Of a stretch of 64,000 bases of DNA, positions 7,778 through 14,983 are shown one piece after another. The DNA lies in NCBI GenBank assembly GCA_017522105.1, contig JAFXAA010000010.1, positions 22,978 through 86,977 of the forward strand. The letters run 5' to 3'. The stretch comes from Bacteroidales bacterium. GTDB lineage: Bacteria; Bacteroidota; Bacteroidia; Bacteroidales; P3. The position numbers and the translations under genes are program-made. Positions within the stretch are counted from its first letter, which is position 1. Each line of letters begins with the position of its first letter. The notes under the pieces were generated by a model. It ran no database searches. It was not told where the DNA came from and saw nothing but the letters and a program-made list of their open reading frames with translations.

Positions 7778-8863
7778 ATGATACTATTAGACGACAACAC
7801 ACCCACACTCATCGCCGCCGCTGCGGCACAGAAGCCTGACACCATAGTGCCCAAGGACGAATTCGGCCAGATGGTGCATGCTCAGGACAGCATCTCAACC
7901 GCCATCAAGGACAGTCTCCGCAACATGGACGTCTCCGACCTCAAGGCTGTGGTCACCGGTGAGAATACCATCCTCCGCGACGGCCTCCGCGAACTCACGC
8001 AGCTCACCGTACAGTTCGTGCCCAAACTCCTCGTAGCCATCCTCATCCTCTGGATAGGCTTCAAGCTCGTCAAGATGCTCAAACGCGTCATCATGCGCGG
8101 CCTCGACCGCCGCAACGCCGAGCCCAGCCTCAAGAGCTTCCTCGGCTCGCTGACCGACGTGCTGCTCAAGGCGATGATCATCATCATGGCCATGGACGTC
8201 ATCGGCATCAAGGCCACCTCCTTCATAGCCCTCCTCGGCGCCATGGGCCTGGCCGTGGGCATGGCCCTCCAGGGCACCCTGCAGAACTTCGCCGGCGGCG
8301 TCATCATCCTGCTCATGAAGCCCTTCAAGGTTGACGACTACATAGAATGCGGCTCCTACAAGGGCTACATCAAGGAGATACGCATCTTCCACACCATCAT
8401 GCGCCCCTTCAACGGCCGCACCATCATCATCCCCAACAGTGAGCTTGCCACCAAGAGCCTCATCAACCACACCAAGGAGCCGCAGATACGCCTCGACGTG
8501 GTGGCCTCGGTGGCTTACGGCACCGACCTGCGCAAGGCCAAGGAGGTCCTCTGGCAGGTCATCAAGGCCGAGCCCCTCATCACCTGGAACCCAAGGGAGC
8601 CCAAGGTGGCCGTGAGCAACCTCGGCGACAGCTCCGTGGACATCACCCTCTGGCTCTGGACCAAGGTGGAGGACTACTGGACCGTCTGGGAGCACATCCG
8701 CGAGGACATCTACATTGCCTTCAACAACGCCGGCGTCGAGATACCGTTCCCGCAGGTCACCGTGCACAACGCCACCGAGAGCGCCCCCATACACATGGAG
8801 CCCCGCGAGGCTACGGCCCACGAAGTGACCACCGACGAAGAAAAGCTCGGCACAGGTAACTGA
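7778..8863 (+). CDS. MscS-type mechanosensitive ion channel
   Basis: The 361-residue protein carries two membrane helices around FVPKLLVAILILWIGFKLVKML and LLKAMIIIMAMDVIGI, then the pore helix GLAVGMALQGTLQNFAGGVIILLMKPFKVDDYIE, which matches the MscS glycine/alanine-packed pore. The beta domain and C-terminal alpha/beta domain follow (IIPNSELATKSLINHT). Such channels open under hypo-osmotic stress and release solutes. The N-terminal ~70 residues precede the first helix and are probably periplasmic. It ends the three-gene unit begun at 5414. Confidence 0.93.
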   Translation: MILLDDNTPTLIAAAAAQKPDTIVPKDEFGQMVHAQDSISTAIKDSLRNMDVSDLKAVVTGENTILRDGLRELTQLTVQFVPKLLVAILILWIGFKLVKMLKRVIMRGLDRRNAEPSLKSFLGSLTDVLLKAMIIIMAMDVIGIKATSFIALLGAMGLAVGMALQGTLQNFAGGVIILLMKPFKVDDYIECGSYKGYIKEIRIFHTIMRPFNGRTIIIPNSELATKSLINHTKEPQIRLDVVASVAYGTDLRKAKEVLWQVIKAEPLITWNPREPKVAVSNLGDSSVDITLWLWTKVEDYWTVWEHIREDIYIAFNNAGVEIPFPQVTVHNATESAPIHMEPREATAHEVTTDEEKLGTGN

Positions 8864-8870
8864 AGAATAA

Positions 8871-8966
8871 TGCGTTAATGTGTTAGTGCGTTAAAGCGTT
8901 AGAGAGTGTCGCAATCATCACTAACACATTAACGCACTAACGCATTGGCACATTGACGTTTTGACA
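8871..8966. repeat. Palindrome of 8-base words
   Basis: Twelve words of eight bases run in phase: TGCGTTAA, TGTGTTAG, TGCGTTAA, AGCGTTAG in one arm and CACTAACA, CATTAACG, CACTAACG, CATTGGCA, CATTGACG in the other. The arms are reverse complements around 8903-8918. The element fills most of the space between the MscS gene and the next gene and could act as a terminator. Confidence 0.75.
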
Positions 8967-8995
8967 CACTATAGCAATATCAAAGCTGAACACTT

Positions 8996-10159
8996 ATGAG
9001 AAAAGGCCTTTTTAAACTTATGGGGGCATCGGTATGCCTGTTTTTACTCTTTCCTTTTTCCTTTTTCAATTCAGCGTCAGCGTCGGCGCAGCCCTTGAGC
9101 GACGGCGCCACGGCCAGCGTGCTCACCTGCGGGGTGGGTGAGGATTTCTACACCTCCTTTGGCCATAGCGCCGTGCGCATCACAGACTCCGCACGCGGGC
9201 TCGACCTCGTCTACAACTACGGCACCTTCGATTTCGACACGCCGCACTTCTACTGGAAGTTCATGCGTGGCCAGCTTGACTATCAGCTCAGCCGCTCCAC
9301 TTACAGCCAGTTTCTGGCCGAATACACGTGGCTCGGCCGTTCGGTCAGCGAGCAGACACTCAACTTCACTCCGACCCAGGTGGCCAACCTCTTCATCCTC
9401 CTGGAGACCAACTACCTGCCGCAGTATCGCAACTATCGCTACGACTTCCTGCGCGACAACTGCGCCACACGTGTGCGCGACGTGGTCTACAGCGCCTGGG
9501 CGGCTGACACCCTGCTGCAGCGCTCGGCCGAGCCCGCGAGCTATCGCCAGCTCCTGGCTACATGTCTGAAGGACAGCATGGAGTGGTGGCGCCTTGGCAT
9601 TGACCTGCTCTTCGGTCTGCCCACCGACCACCGCTGCACAGCACCGGAGCGTATGTTCCTCCCTGCCGAGCTTGAGGCAGAACTCGCCCGCTGCACCACG
9701 TCTGACGTGAGGCTGGCTTCTGCCATCGTGGGGCCCGCGCACCCTCTGCTGCCCTCTGGATGCTCTCCCAAGCATCGCAGTTTTCCGCCCGTGGTGGCTT
9801 TCGCCCTCTTGCTGGCCCTGGTGGTCGTCATGAGCTGGCGCCGCTGGTGGCGTCCATGGATGGACCGCGTGCTCTTTGTCGTCGCGGGCCTCTGCGGACT
9901 CTTCCTCTGCTTCATGTGGTTCGGCACCAACCACTGGTGCACCCGCTGGAACCTCAACATCCTGTGGCTCTCGCCCTTGCTGTTGCTCATAGCCATACGC
10001 CTTGAGCGCAGCCCCCGCTGGGCCCTGTGGCTGCAGGAGGCCATGTTCCTCGCCGCCGCCGTGTGGGTTGTGTGGTGCGGCCTCTCGGTTGCCATTATTC
10101 CGCTGATTATCATGCTGATGCTGCGTGTCGGCATGCTACTCTTTCCGATAAAGCGTTGA
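8996..10159 (+). CDS. DUF4105 (Lnb-like N-terminal domain) membrane protein
   Basis: The 387-residue protein has an N-terminal signal segment (VCLFLLFPFSFFNSASASAQ), then a DUF4105 domain with TCGVGEDFYTSFGHSAVRI and LRDNCATRVRD. In Lnb-type enzymes of Gram-positives this domain is part of lipoprotein N-acyl transfer; His in FGHSA and Cys in DNCATR are the candidate catalytic pair. Four to five membrane helices follow from about residue 260 (VVAFALLLALVVVMSW to the end). Bacteroidetes copies are common but their substrate is not known to me. It stands alone between two palindromic elements. Confidence 0.85.
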   Translation: MRKGLFKLMGASVCLFLLFPFSFFNSASASAQPLSDGATASVLTCGVGEDFYTSFGHSAVRITDSARGLDLVYNYGTFDFDTPHFYWKFMRGQLDYQLSRSTYSQFLAEYTWLGRSVSEQTLNFTPTQVANLFILLETNYLPQYRNYRYDFLRDNCATRVRDVVYSAWAADTLLQRSAEPASYRQLLATCLKDSMEWWRLGIDLLFGLPTDHRCTAPERMFLPAELEAELARCTTSDVRLASAIVGPAHPLLPSGCSPKHRSFPPVVAFALLLALVVVMSWRRWWRPWMDRVLFVVAGLCGLFLCFMWFGTNHWCTRWNLNILWLSPLLLLIAIRLERSPRWALWLQEAMFLAAAVWVVWCGLSVAIIPLIIMLMLRVGMLLFPIKR

Positions 10160-10176
10160 TAGCCAGCCTTTCCATG

Positions 10177-10275
10177 GAGCCCCTACGGAGCCCCTACGGA
10201 GTCCCTACGGCCGTTCTTCAGTGGAACGCCGTAGAAACGCCGTCGGGGCTCCGTGGCAGATGCGTCGGGGCTCCG
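10177..10275. repeat. Nine in-phase 11-base words (GAGCCCCTACG family)
   Basis: Words in strict 11-base phase: GAGCCCCTACG twice, GAGTCCCTACG, GCCGTTCTTCA, GTGGAACGCCG, TAGAAACGCCG, TCGGGGCTCCG, TGGCAGATGCG, TCGGGGCTCCG. Total length is 99 bases. Outer words are reverse-complement related (GGAGCCCC with GGGGCTCC). It belongs to the same family as 27574, 37913 and 49368. Confidence 0.8.
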
Positions 10276-10353
10276 CATCATGACCGTGTCAGGCTGTTGT
10301 CAGTCCGACTTCTTCTAACGTATTGATAACGTTGGATATATGTTCTTCTATGC

Positions 10354-10388
10354 AATCCATAACCAATAACCGATATCCAATAACCAAT
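10354..10388. repeat. Heptamer tract
   Basis: Five seven-base words in phase: AATCCAT, AACCAAT, AACCGAT, ATCCAAT, AACCAAT, immediately upstream of the ffh promoter region. Confidence 0.6.
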
Positions 10389-10418
10389 ATTTTTGGTTTT
10401 TATTTGGATATTTTTTTG

Positions 10419-10426
10419 TATATTTG
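10419..10426 (+). promoter_or_regulatory. -7 box for ffh
   Basis: TATATTTG fits TAnnTTTG and lies 27 bases before the ffh ATG. Confidence 0.65.
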
Positions 10427-10453
10427 CAGTTTGATTAAATAGCATCGTGGAGT

Positions 10454-11770
10454 ATGTTTGAGAACCTTAGTAGCAAGATTGAGAAAGCGTTGCATACCCT
10501 TCGCGGCAAGGGTAGCATCACCGATATTAACGTGGCGGAGACCGTCAAGGAGGTGCGCAAGGCCCTGCTCGACGCCGACGTGAGCTACCCCATAGCCAAG
10601 GAGTTCACCGACAAGGTGAAGGCCGAAGCCTTGGGCCGCAACGTCATCACGAGCATCGAGCCGGGACAGCTGATGGTGAAGATTGTGCACGAGGAGCTGA
10701 CCAAGCTGATGGGCTCCGAGAGCGTGGACATCAACGTCAAGGGCCAGCCCGCGGTGGTGCTCATAGCCGGTTTGCAGGGTTCCGGTAAGACGACCTTCAG
10801 CGCCAAGCTGGCCAACCTGCTTAAGACCAAGCGCGGGCGCCAGGTGATGCTGGTGGCTGGCGACGTGTACCGTCCGGCGGCCATCAGCCAGCTGCAGACG
10901 CTGGGCGGGCAGATCGGTGTGCCGGTGTACACCGAGGAGGGGTCGAAGAACCCCGTGGAGATTGCCAAGCATGCCATCGCCGAAGCCAAGGGCAAGGGGG
11001 TGAACGTGGTGATTGTGGATACCGCAGGCCGACTGGCTGTGGACGATGAGATGATGGACGAGATTGCGGCCCTGAAGCGCGAGCTGCAGCCGCAGGAGAC
11101 CCTCTTCGTGGTGGACGCCATGACGGGTCAGGACGCCGTGAACACTGCCAAAGCCTTCAACGACAGGATTGACTTCGACGGCGTGGTGCTCACCAAGCTT
11201 GACGGCGACACCCGCGGCGGCGCGGCGCTGACGATACGCTACACCGTGCAGAAGCCCATCAAGTTCGTCGGCGTGGGCGAGAAGATGGACGCCCTCGACG
11301 TGTTCCACCCCGACCGCATGGCCAACCGCATACTGGGCATGGGCGATGTGGTGAGCCTGGTGGAGAGGGCCGAGGCGCAGTTTGACGAGCAGGAGGCTCG
11401 CAAGCTCTCCAAGAAGTTGATGCAGAACGAGTACAACTTCGAGGACTTCCTGGGCCAGGTGGCGCAGATCAAGAAGATGGGGTCGATGAAAGACCTCATA
11501 GGCATGATTCCCGGCATGGACAAGCTGACGAAGAACGTGGAGATTAGCGACGACGCATTCAAGCCCATCGAGGCCATGATAGGCAGCATGACGCCCTACG
11601 AACGCCAGCATCCGGGCTGCCTCAACGGTAGCCGCAAGCAGCGCATCGCCGCCGGCAGCGGCCGCACGATACAGGAGCTCAACCGCTTCCTCAAGCAGTT
11701 CGAGGACACGCGCAAGATGATGAAGATGGTGAGCAAGAACGGCGGCAGGATGCCGATGAGGAGAAGGTGA
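10454..11770 (+). CDS. ffh: Signal recognition particle protein Ffh
   Basis: The 438-residue GTPase targets nascent membrane and secreted proteins with 4.5S RNA to FtsY. The N domain (residues 1-90) is followed by the G domain with P-loop GLQGSGKTTFSAKL, the DTAGRLAVDDEMM switch and the TKLDGD motif, and the C-terminal methionine-rich M domain with MGSMKDLIGMIPGM and the RNA-binding SRKQRIAAGSG. All domains are complete. It is followed 86 bases later by folD; a small hairpin (11807-11823) lies between. Confidence 0.97.
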   Translation: MFENLSSKIEKALHTLRGKGSITDINVAETVKEVRKALLDADVSYPIAKEFTDKVKAEALGRNVITSIEPGQLMVKIVHEELTKLMGSESVDINVKGQPAVVLIAGLQGSGKTTFSAKLANLLKTKRGRQVMLVAGDVYRPAAISQLQTLGGQIGVPVYTEEGSKNPVEIAKHAIAEAKGKGVNVVIVDTAGRLAVDDEMMDEIAALKRELQPQETLFVVDAMTGQDAVNTAKAFNDRIDFDGVVLTKLDGDTRGGAALTIRYTVQKPIKFVGVGEKMDALDVFHPDRMANRILGMGDVVSLVERAEAQFDEQEARKLSKKLMQNEYNFEDFLGQVAQIKKMGSMKDLIGMIPGMDKLTKNVEISDDAFKPIEAMIGSMTPYERQHPGCLNGSRKQRIAAGSGRTIQELNRFLKQFEDTRKMMKMVSKNGGRMPMRRR

Positions 11771-11856
11771 TAATATGATGATAATTATGGAGTTCTGGCA
11801 TTTCAAGGAGTTCCCTGAACTCCCCGAACTTTTGAGCTCCCCCAAAAACATAAAAT

Positions 11857-12726
11857 ATGGTACAGTTATTGGACGGCAAGGCGTTGGCCTTGCAGATTAA
11901 GGATGAGATAGCCAATGAGGTGCGGGCCCTCACTAAGGAGGGCCACCGTGCGCCGCATCTGGCGGCAGTGATTGTGGGCGAGGATGGGGCCAGCATGACC
12001 TACGTGGCCAACAAGGAGAAGTCGAGCAAGGAGGTGGGCTTCACCTCCAGCGTGTACCGCATGAGCGAGAAGACCACAGAGGCGCAGCTGCTGGAGACGA
12101 TAGAGTTCCTGAACAACGACCCTGACATTGACGGCTTCATAGTGCAGCTGCCGCTGCCAAAGCACATCAACGAGCAGAAGGTCATCAACACCATTTCGGC
12201 GGACAAGGACGTGGACGGCTTCACGCCGGTGAACATCGGCCGCATGGTCCTTGGCGAGGATTGCTTCGTGCCTGCCACGCCGATGGGCATCTGCACGCTG
12301 CTGAAGCGCTACGGCATAGAGACGGCCGGCAAGCACTGCGTGGTGCTGGGACGCTCGAACATAGTGGGTACGCCTGCCGCCAACCTGCTGAGCCGCAAAG
12401 GTTTTGACTGCACGGTGACGATGTGCCACAGCAAGACGCAGAACCTTGCGGAACTGACGCGTCAGGCCGACATACTGGTTGTGGCCATAGGCAAGCCAGA
12501 GTTCGTCACCGCCGACATGGTGAAGCCCGGTGCCGTGGTGGTGGATGTTGGCATACACCGTGTGGCCGATGCCACGAAGAAGAACGGATACCGCGTCATA
12601 GGCGATGTGAAACACAGCGAGGTGGACGCCAAGTGCAGCTGGGTGACCCCGGTGCCCGGCGGCGTGGGCCCGCTGACGATAGTGAGCCTGCTGGAGAACA
12701 CGCTGAAGGCGTACAAGCGCAAATGA
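11857..12726 (+). CDS. folD: Bifunctional methylenetetrahydrofolate dehydrogenase/cyclohydrolase
   Basis: The 289-residue enzyme interconverts 5,10-methylene-THF, 5,10-methenyl-THF and 10-formyl-THF using NADP(H). Visible motifs are the catalytic-lysine region MTYVANKEKSSKEVGF, the signature PLPKHINEQKVI, DVDGFTPVNIGRM, the Rossmann VLGRSNIVGTPAANLL and the C-terminal PVPGGVGPLTI. Length and motifs are normal. It shares the one-carbon/folate theme with gcvT and folA elsewhere in the window, though not an operon with them. Confidence 0.97.
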   Translation: MVQLLDGKALALQIKDEIANEVRALTKEGHRAPHLAAVIVGEDGASMTYVANKEKSSKEVGFTSSVYRMSEKTTEAQLLETIEFLNNDPDIDGFIVQLPLPKHINEQKVINTISADKDVDGFTPVNIGRMVLGEDCFVPATPMGICTLLKRYGIETAGKHCVVLGRSNIVGTPAANLLSRKGFDCTVTMCHSKTQNLAELTRQADILVVAIGKPEFVTADMVKPGAVVVDVGIHRVADATKKNGYRVIGDVKHSEVDAKCSWVTPVPGGVGPLTIVSLLENTLKAYKRK

Positions 12727-12746
12727 TTAAGCTGGGAATACAAGAA

Positions 12747-12780
12747 GAGGCCGCAACTCACGAGTTGCGGCCTCACTCTT
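12747..12780. terminator. Bidirectional terminator between folD and lipoprotein gene
   Basis: A 13-bp perfect stem (GAGGCCGCAACTC with GAGTTGCGGCCTC) lies between convergent genes, with T-rich sequence on the plus side (CTCTTTCT) and A-rich sequence upstream. Confidence 0.85.
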
Positions 12781-12794
12781 TCTATAGGGTTGTA

Positions 12795-13271
12795 TCAATA
12801 CTCCACAGGATATGTCACCACAGCGCGGAAGCGCATGGTGGAGAAGGAGGTGATGTCTGAAGGGTAGTAGCCGAGGTCGCAGATCATGAAGGTGATGCGT
12901 CCGGGGGAGACATCGTAGCGTATGTTGATGCTCTGCGCCACCCAATTGCCACCAAAGAAGTTGCTGTCGTCGGCAAAGGGTGCATCGGGATAGTAGACGT
13001 AGGGCAGTGGTTGCTGGTAGTCTACACCGTCGTCGGCGCGGAGATAGTAGTAGGCGCTAATGTTGCCCACGGAGAGAGCGGCATCGTCGATAGCGTTCCA
13101 GGGGAAGTCGCAGTAGTAGTTCTTGTCTGCGCCTTGCCTCCACATGTCGTTGGTGATGGTGAAGGTGGCTGAGCGGGTGTTGACGTCCTTGCTGCATGAG
13201 GCGAGGAAGACAGGTGCAACGATGGCAGCCACAAGGGCGATGAGTGTGATTTTTAATGTGTTCTTTTTCAT
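12795..13271 (-). CDS. Hypothetical lipoprotein
   Basis: The 158-residue product begins with MKKNTLKITLIALVAAIVA and a lipobox LASC, so it should be lipidated. The mature part is rich in aromatic residues, with NYYCDFPWNAID, ISAYYYLRADDG and ITFMICDLGYYPSD. I do not recognise a family. The pattern of strand-like segments suggests a small beta-sandwich. It has its own promoter (13334-13341) and is divergent from the sigma-factor gene. Confidence 0.75.
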   Translation of the reverse strand: MKKNTLKITLIALVAAIVAPVFLASCSKDVNTRSATFTITNDMWRQGADKNYYCDFPWNAIDDAALSVGNISAYYYLRADDGVDYQQPLPYVYYPDAPFADDSNFFGGNWVAQSINIRYDVSPGRITFMICDLGYYPSDITSFSTMRFRAVVTYPVEY

Positions 13272-13333
13272 TGTATGGTTGTTTTTGTTTGGTTCTAATA
13301 ACGTGTGTATGCCCTGTTTATTGTTTTCGGATG

Positions 13334-13341
13334 CAAAATTA
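13334..13341 (-). promoter_or_regulatory. -7 box for lipoprotein gene
   Basis: TAATTTTG on the minus strand fits TAnnTTTG, about 62 bases before the ATG. Confidence 0.55.
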
Positions 13342-13448
13342 CTACTTCTTTGACAATAATTTTCCGGGAAGGCAAAATATTTTTCTACAATAAACGTTAT
13401 AAGGCATGAAACAAAAATGAGAAAACTGCGTTATAGCGATAAATAACA

Positions 13449-13476
13449 AGCTGTAAGCTGTGAGCCACAAGTTTTA
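13449..13476. repeat. Heptamer tract before sigma-factor gene
   Basis: AGCTGTA, AGCTGTG, AGCCACA, AGTTTTA in seven-base phase, ending 13 bases before the sigma-factor ATG. Confidence 0.45.
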
Positions 13477-13488
13477 AGAGAAAGGCCT

Positions 13489-14349
13489 ATGAGACAACTG
13501 AAGATTACCCATTCGATAACGAACCGCGACATCAAGTCGCTGGACAAATACTTGCAGGACATCTGCAGCGAGGAGTTGCTGACGCCCGAACAGGAGGTGC
13601 AGCTGGCGCAGCGCATCAAGCAGGGCGACCAGGCGGCGTTGGAGCGTCTGACGAAGGCCAACCTGAGGTTCGTGGTGAGTGTGGCCAAGCAGTACCAGAA
13701 CCAGGGCTTGAGCCTGCCCGACCTCATCAATGAGGGCAATGTGGGGCTGATAAAGGCGGCCAAACGGTTCGACGAGACGCGTGGCTTCAAGTTCATCAGC
13801 TATGCCGTGTGGTGGATACGCCAGAGCATTCTGCAGGCCATCGCCGAGAACAGCCGCATAGTGCGCCTGCCGAGCAACCAGCTTGGCGCCCTCAACAAGC
13901 TGAAAAAGGAGATAAGCAAGCTGGAGCAGCAGCTGGAGCGTCCGCCATCGGAGGAGGAACTGGCCGAGTTGCTCGACATACCGGAAGACAAGATCAAGGC
14001 CATACTGAACATCAGCGGCCGCCATGTGAGCATCGATGCACCGTTGGCGAGCGACGAGGATGTGAACTTCGTCGATGTGCTGCCCAACGAGGACACGCCG
14101 CCGACGGACGACAAGCTGATGCAGGAGAGCCTCTCGCAGGAGATTGAGCGCTGTCTGTCGACGCTGACGGAGATTGAGCGCGAGGTCATCAGGATGTATT
14201 TCGGCATCGGCCAGCCGCACCCGCTGAGCCTGGACGAGATCGCCATGAAGTTCAACCTCACCCGCGAGCGTGTCCGCCAGATAAAGGAGAAAGGCATCAA
14301 GCGCCTGAAGAACAGTAGCAAGAGCAAGCACTTGAAGGCATATCTGTAA
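13489..14349 (+). CDS. rpoD: Primary RNA polymerase sigma factor (Bacteroidetes SigA type)
   Basis: The 286-residue protein has the compact form typical of Bacteroidetes: no long region 1.1, region 1.2 near [19 protein letters not shown], region 2 with [35 protein letters not shown] and [18 protein letters not shown], region 3 with [18 protein letters not shown], and region 4 with the helix-turn-helix [27 protein letters not shown]. It recognises promoters of the TAnnTTTG type seen throughout this window. rsmG follows 13 bases later. Confidence 0.96.
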   Translation: MRQLKITHSITNRDIKSLDKYLQDICSEELLTPEQEVQLAQRIKQGDQAALERLTKANLRFVVSVAKQYQNQGLSLPDLINEGNVGLIKAAKRFDETRGFKFISYAVWWIRQSILQAIAENSRIVRLPSNQLGALNKLKKEISKLEQQLERPPSEEELAELLDIPEDKIKAILNISGRHVSIDAPLASDEDVNFVDVLPNEDTPPTDDKLMQESLSQEIERCLSTLTEIEREVIRMYFGIGQPHPLSLDEIAMKFNLTRERVRQIKEKGIKRLKNSSKSKHLKAYL

Positions 14350-14362
14350 TGCTTGTCGAAGG

Positions 14363-14983
14363 GTGGATATTATTCTGAAATACTTTCCGGAACTTACGGA
14401 GCGGCAGCGTGAACAGTTTGCCGCTCTGTTGCCTTTGTACGAGGAGTGGAACGCGCAGATTAACGTCATCTCGCGCAAGGACATGGAGAACTTCTACGAA
14501 CACCATGTGCTGCACTCGCTCGCTATCGCCAAAGCCATACGTTTCGCCCCGATGACCGAGGTGCTCGACGTTGGCACAGGAGGAGGCTTCCCCGGGGTGC
14601 CGCTGGCGGTGATGTTCCCCGACGCACGCTTCACGCTGATAGACTCGATAGGCAAGAAGATAAAGGTAGTTAATGATGTCGTTGAGAGGCTGGGCCTGAA
14701 GAACACCAAGGCCATGCAGATAAGGGCCGAGCAGCTGGAAGGGGAGTACGACTTCGTGGTGTCGAGGGCTGTCACCACGCTGGGCGAGTTTGTGCCGTGG
14801 GTGAAGAACAAGATATCAAAAACCCAGTACAACAGCCTGCGCAACGGTATTCTCTATCTCAAGGGTGGCGACCTCACCAACGAGCTCTTCGCCTTCCGTC
14901 ACAAGGTGAAGACCTGGGACATCGGCGAGTGGTTCGACGGCGAGTGGTTCGAGACCAAGAAGGTCATCTACCTGCCGTTGTGA
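14363..14983 (+). CDS. rsmG: 16S rRNA (guanine527-N7)-methyltransferase RsmG
   Basis: The 206-residue enzyme methylates G527 of 16S rRNA with S-adenosylmethionine. The SAM-binding motif EVLDVGTGGGFPGVPLAV is near residues 65-82, with NVISRKDMENFYEHHVLHSL upstream and VVSRAVTTLGEFVPWVK later. The start is a GTG at 14363: the nearby ATG at 14349 is in another frame and hits a stop. It overlaps the 3' end of the convergent mannosidase gene by 16 bases. Confidence 0.93.
   Translation: MDIILKYFPELTERQREQFAALLPLYEEWNAQINVISRKDMENFYEHHVLHSLAIAKAIRFAPMTEVLDVGTGGGFPGVPLAVMFPDARFTLIDSIGKKIKVVNDVVERLGLKNTKAMQIRAEQLEGEYDFVVSRAVTTLGEFVPWVKNKISKTQYNSLRNGILYLKGGDLTNELFAFRHKVKTWDIGEWFDGEWFETKKVIYLPL

Noticed and set aside
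10177-10275. Simple terminator of the DUF4105 gene
   Set aside because: Part of a dispersed family with fixed word length; terminator function is possible but does not explain the structure.
10400-11851. 483-residue open frame on the minus strand
   Set aside because: Shadow of ffh, which has all SRP motifs on the plus strand.
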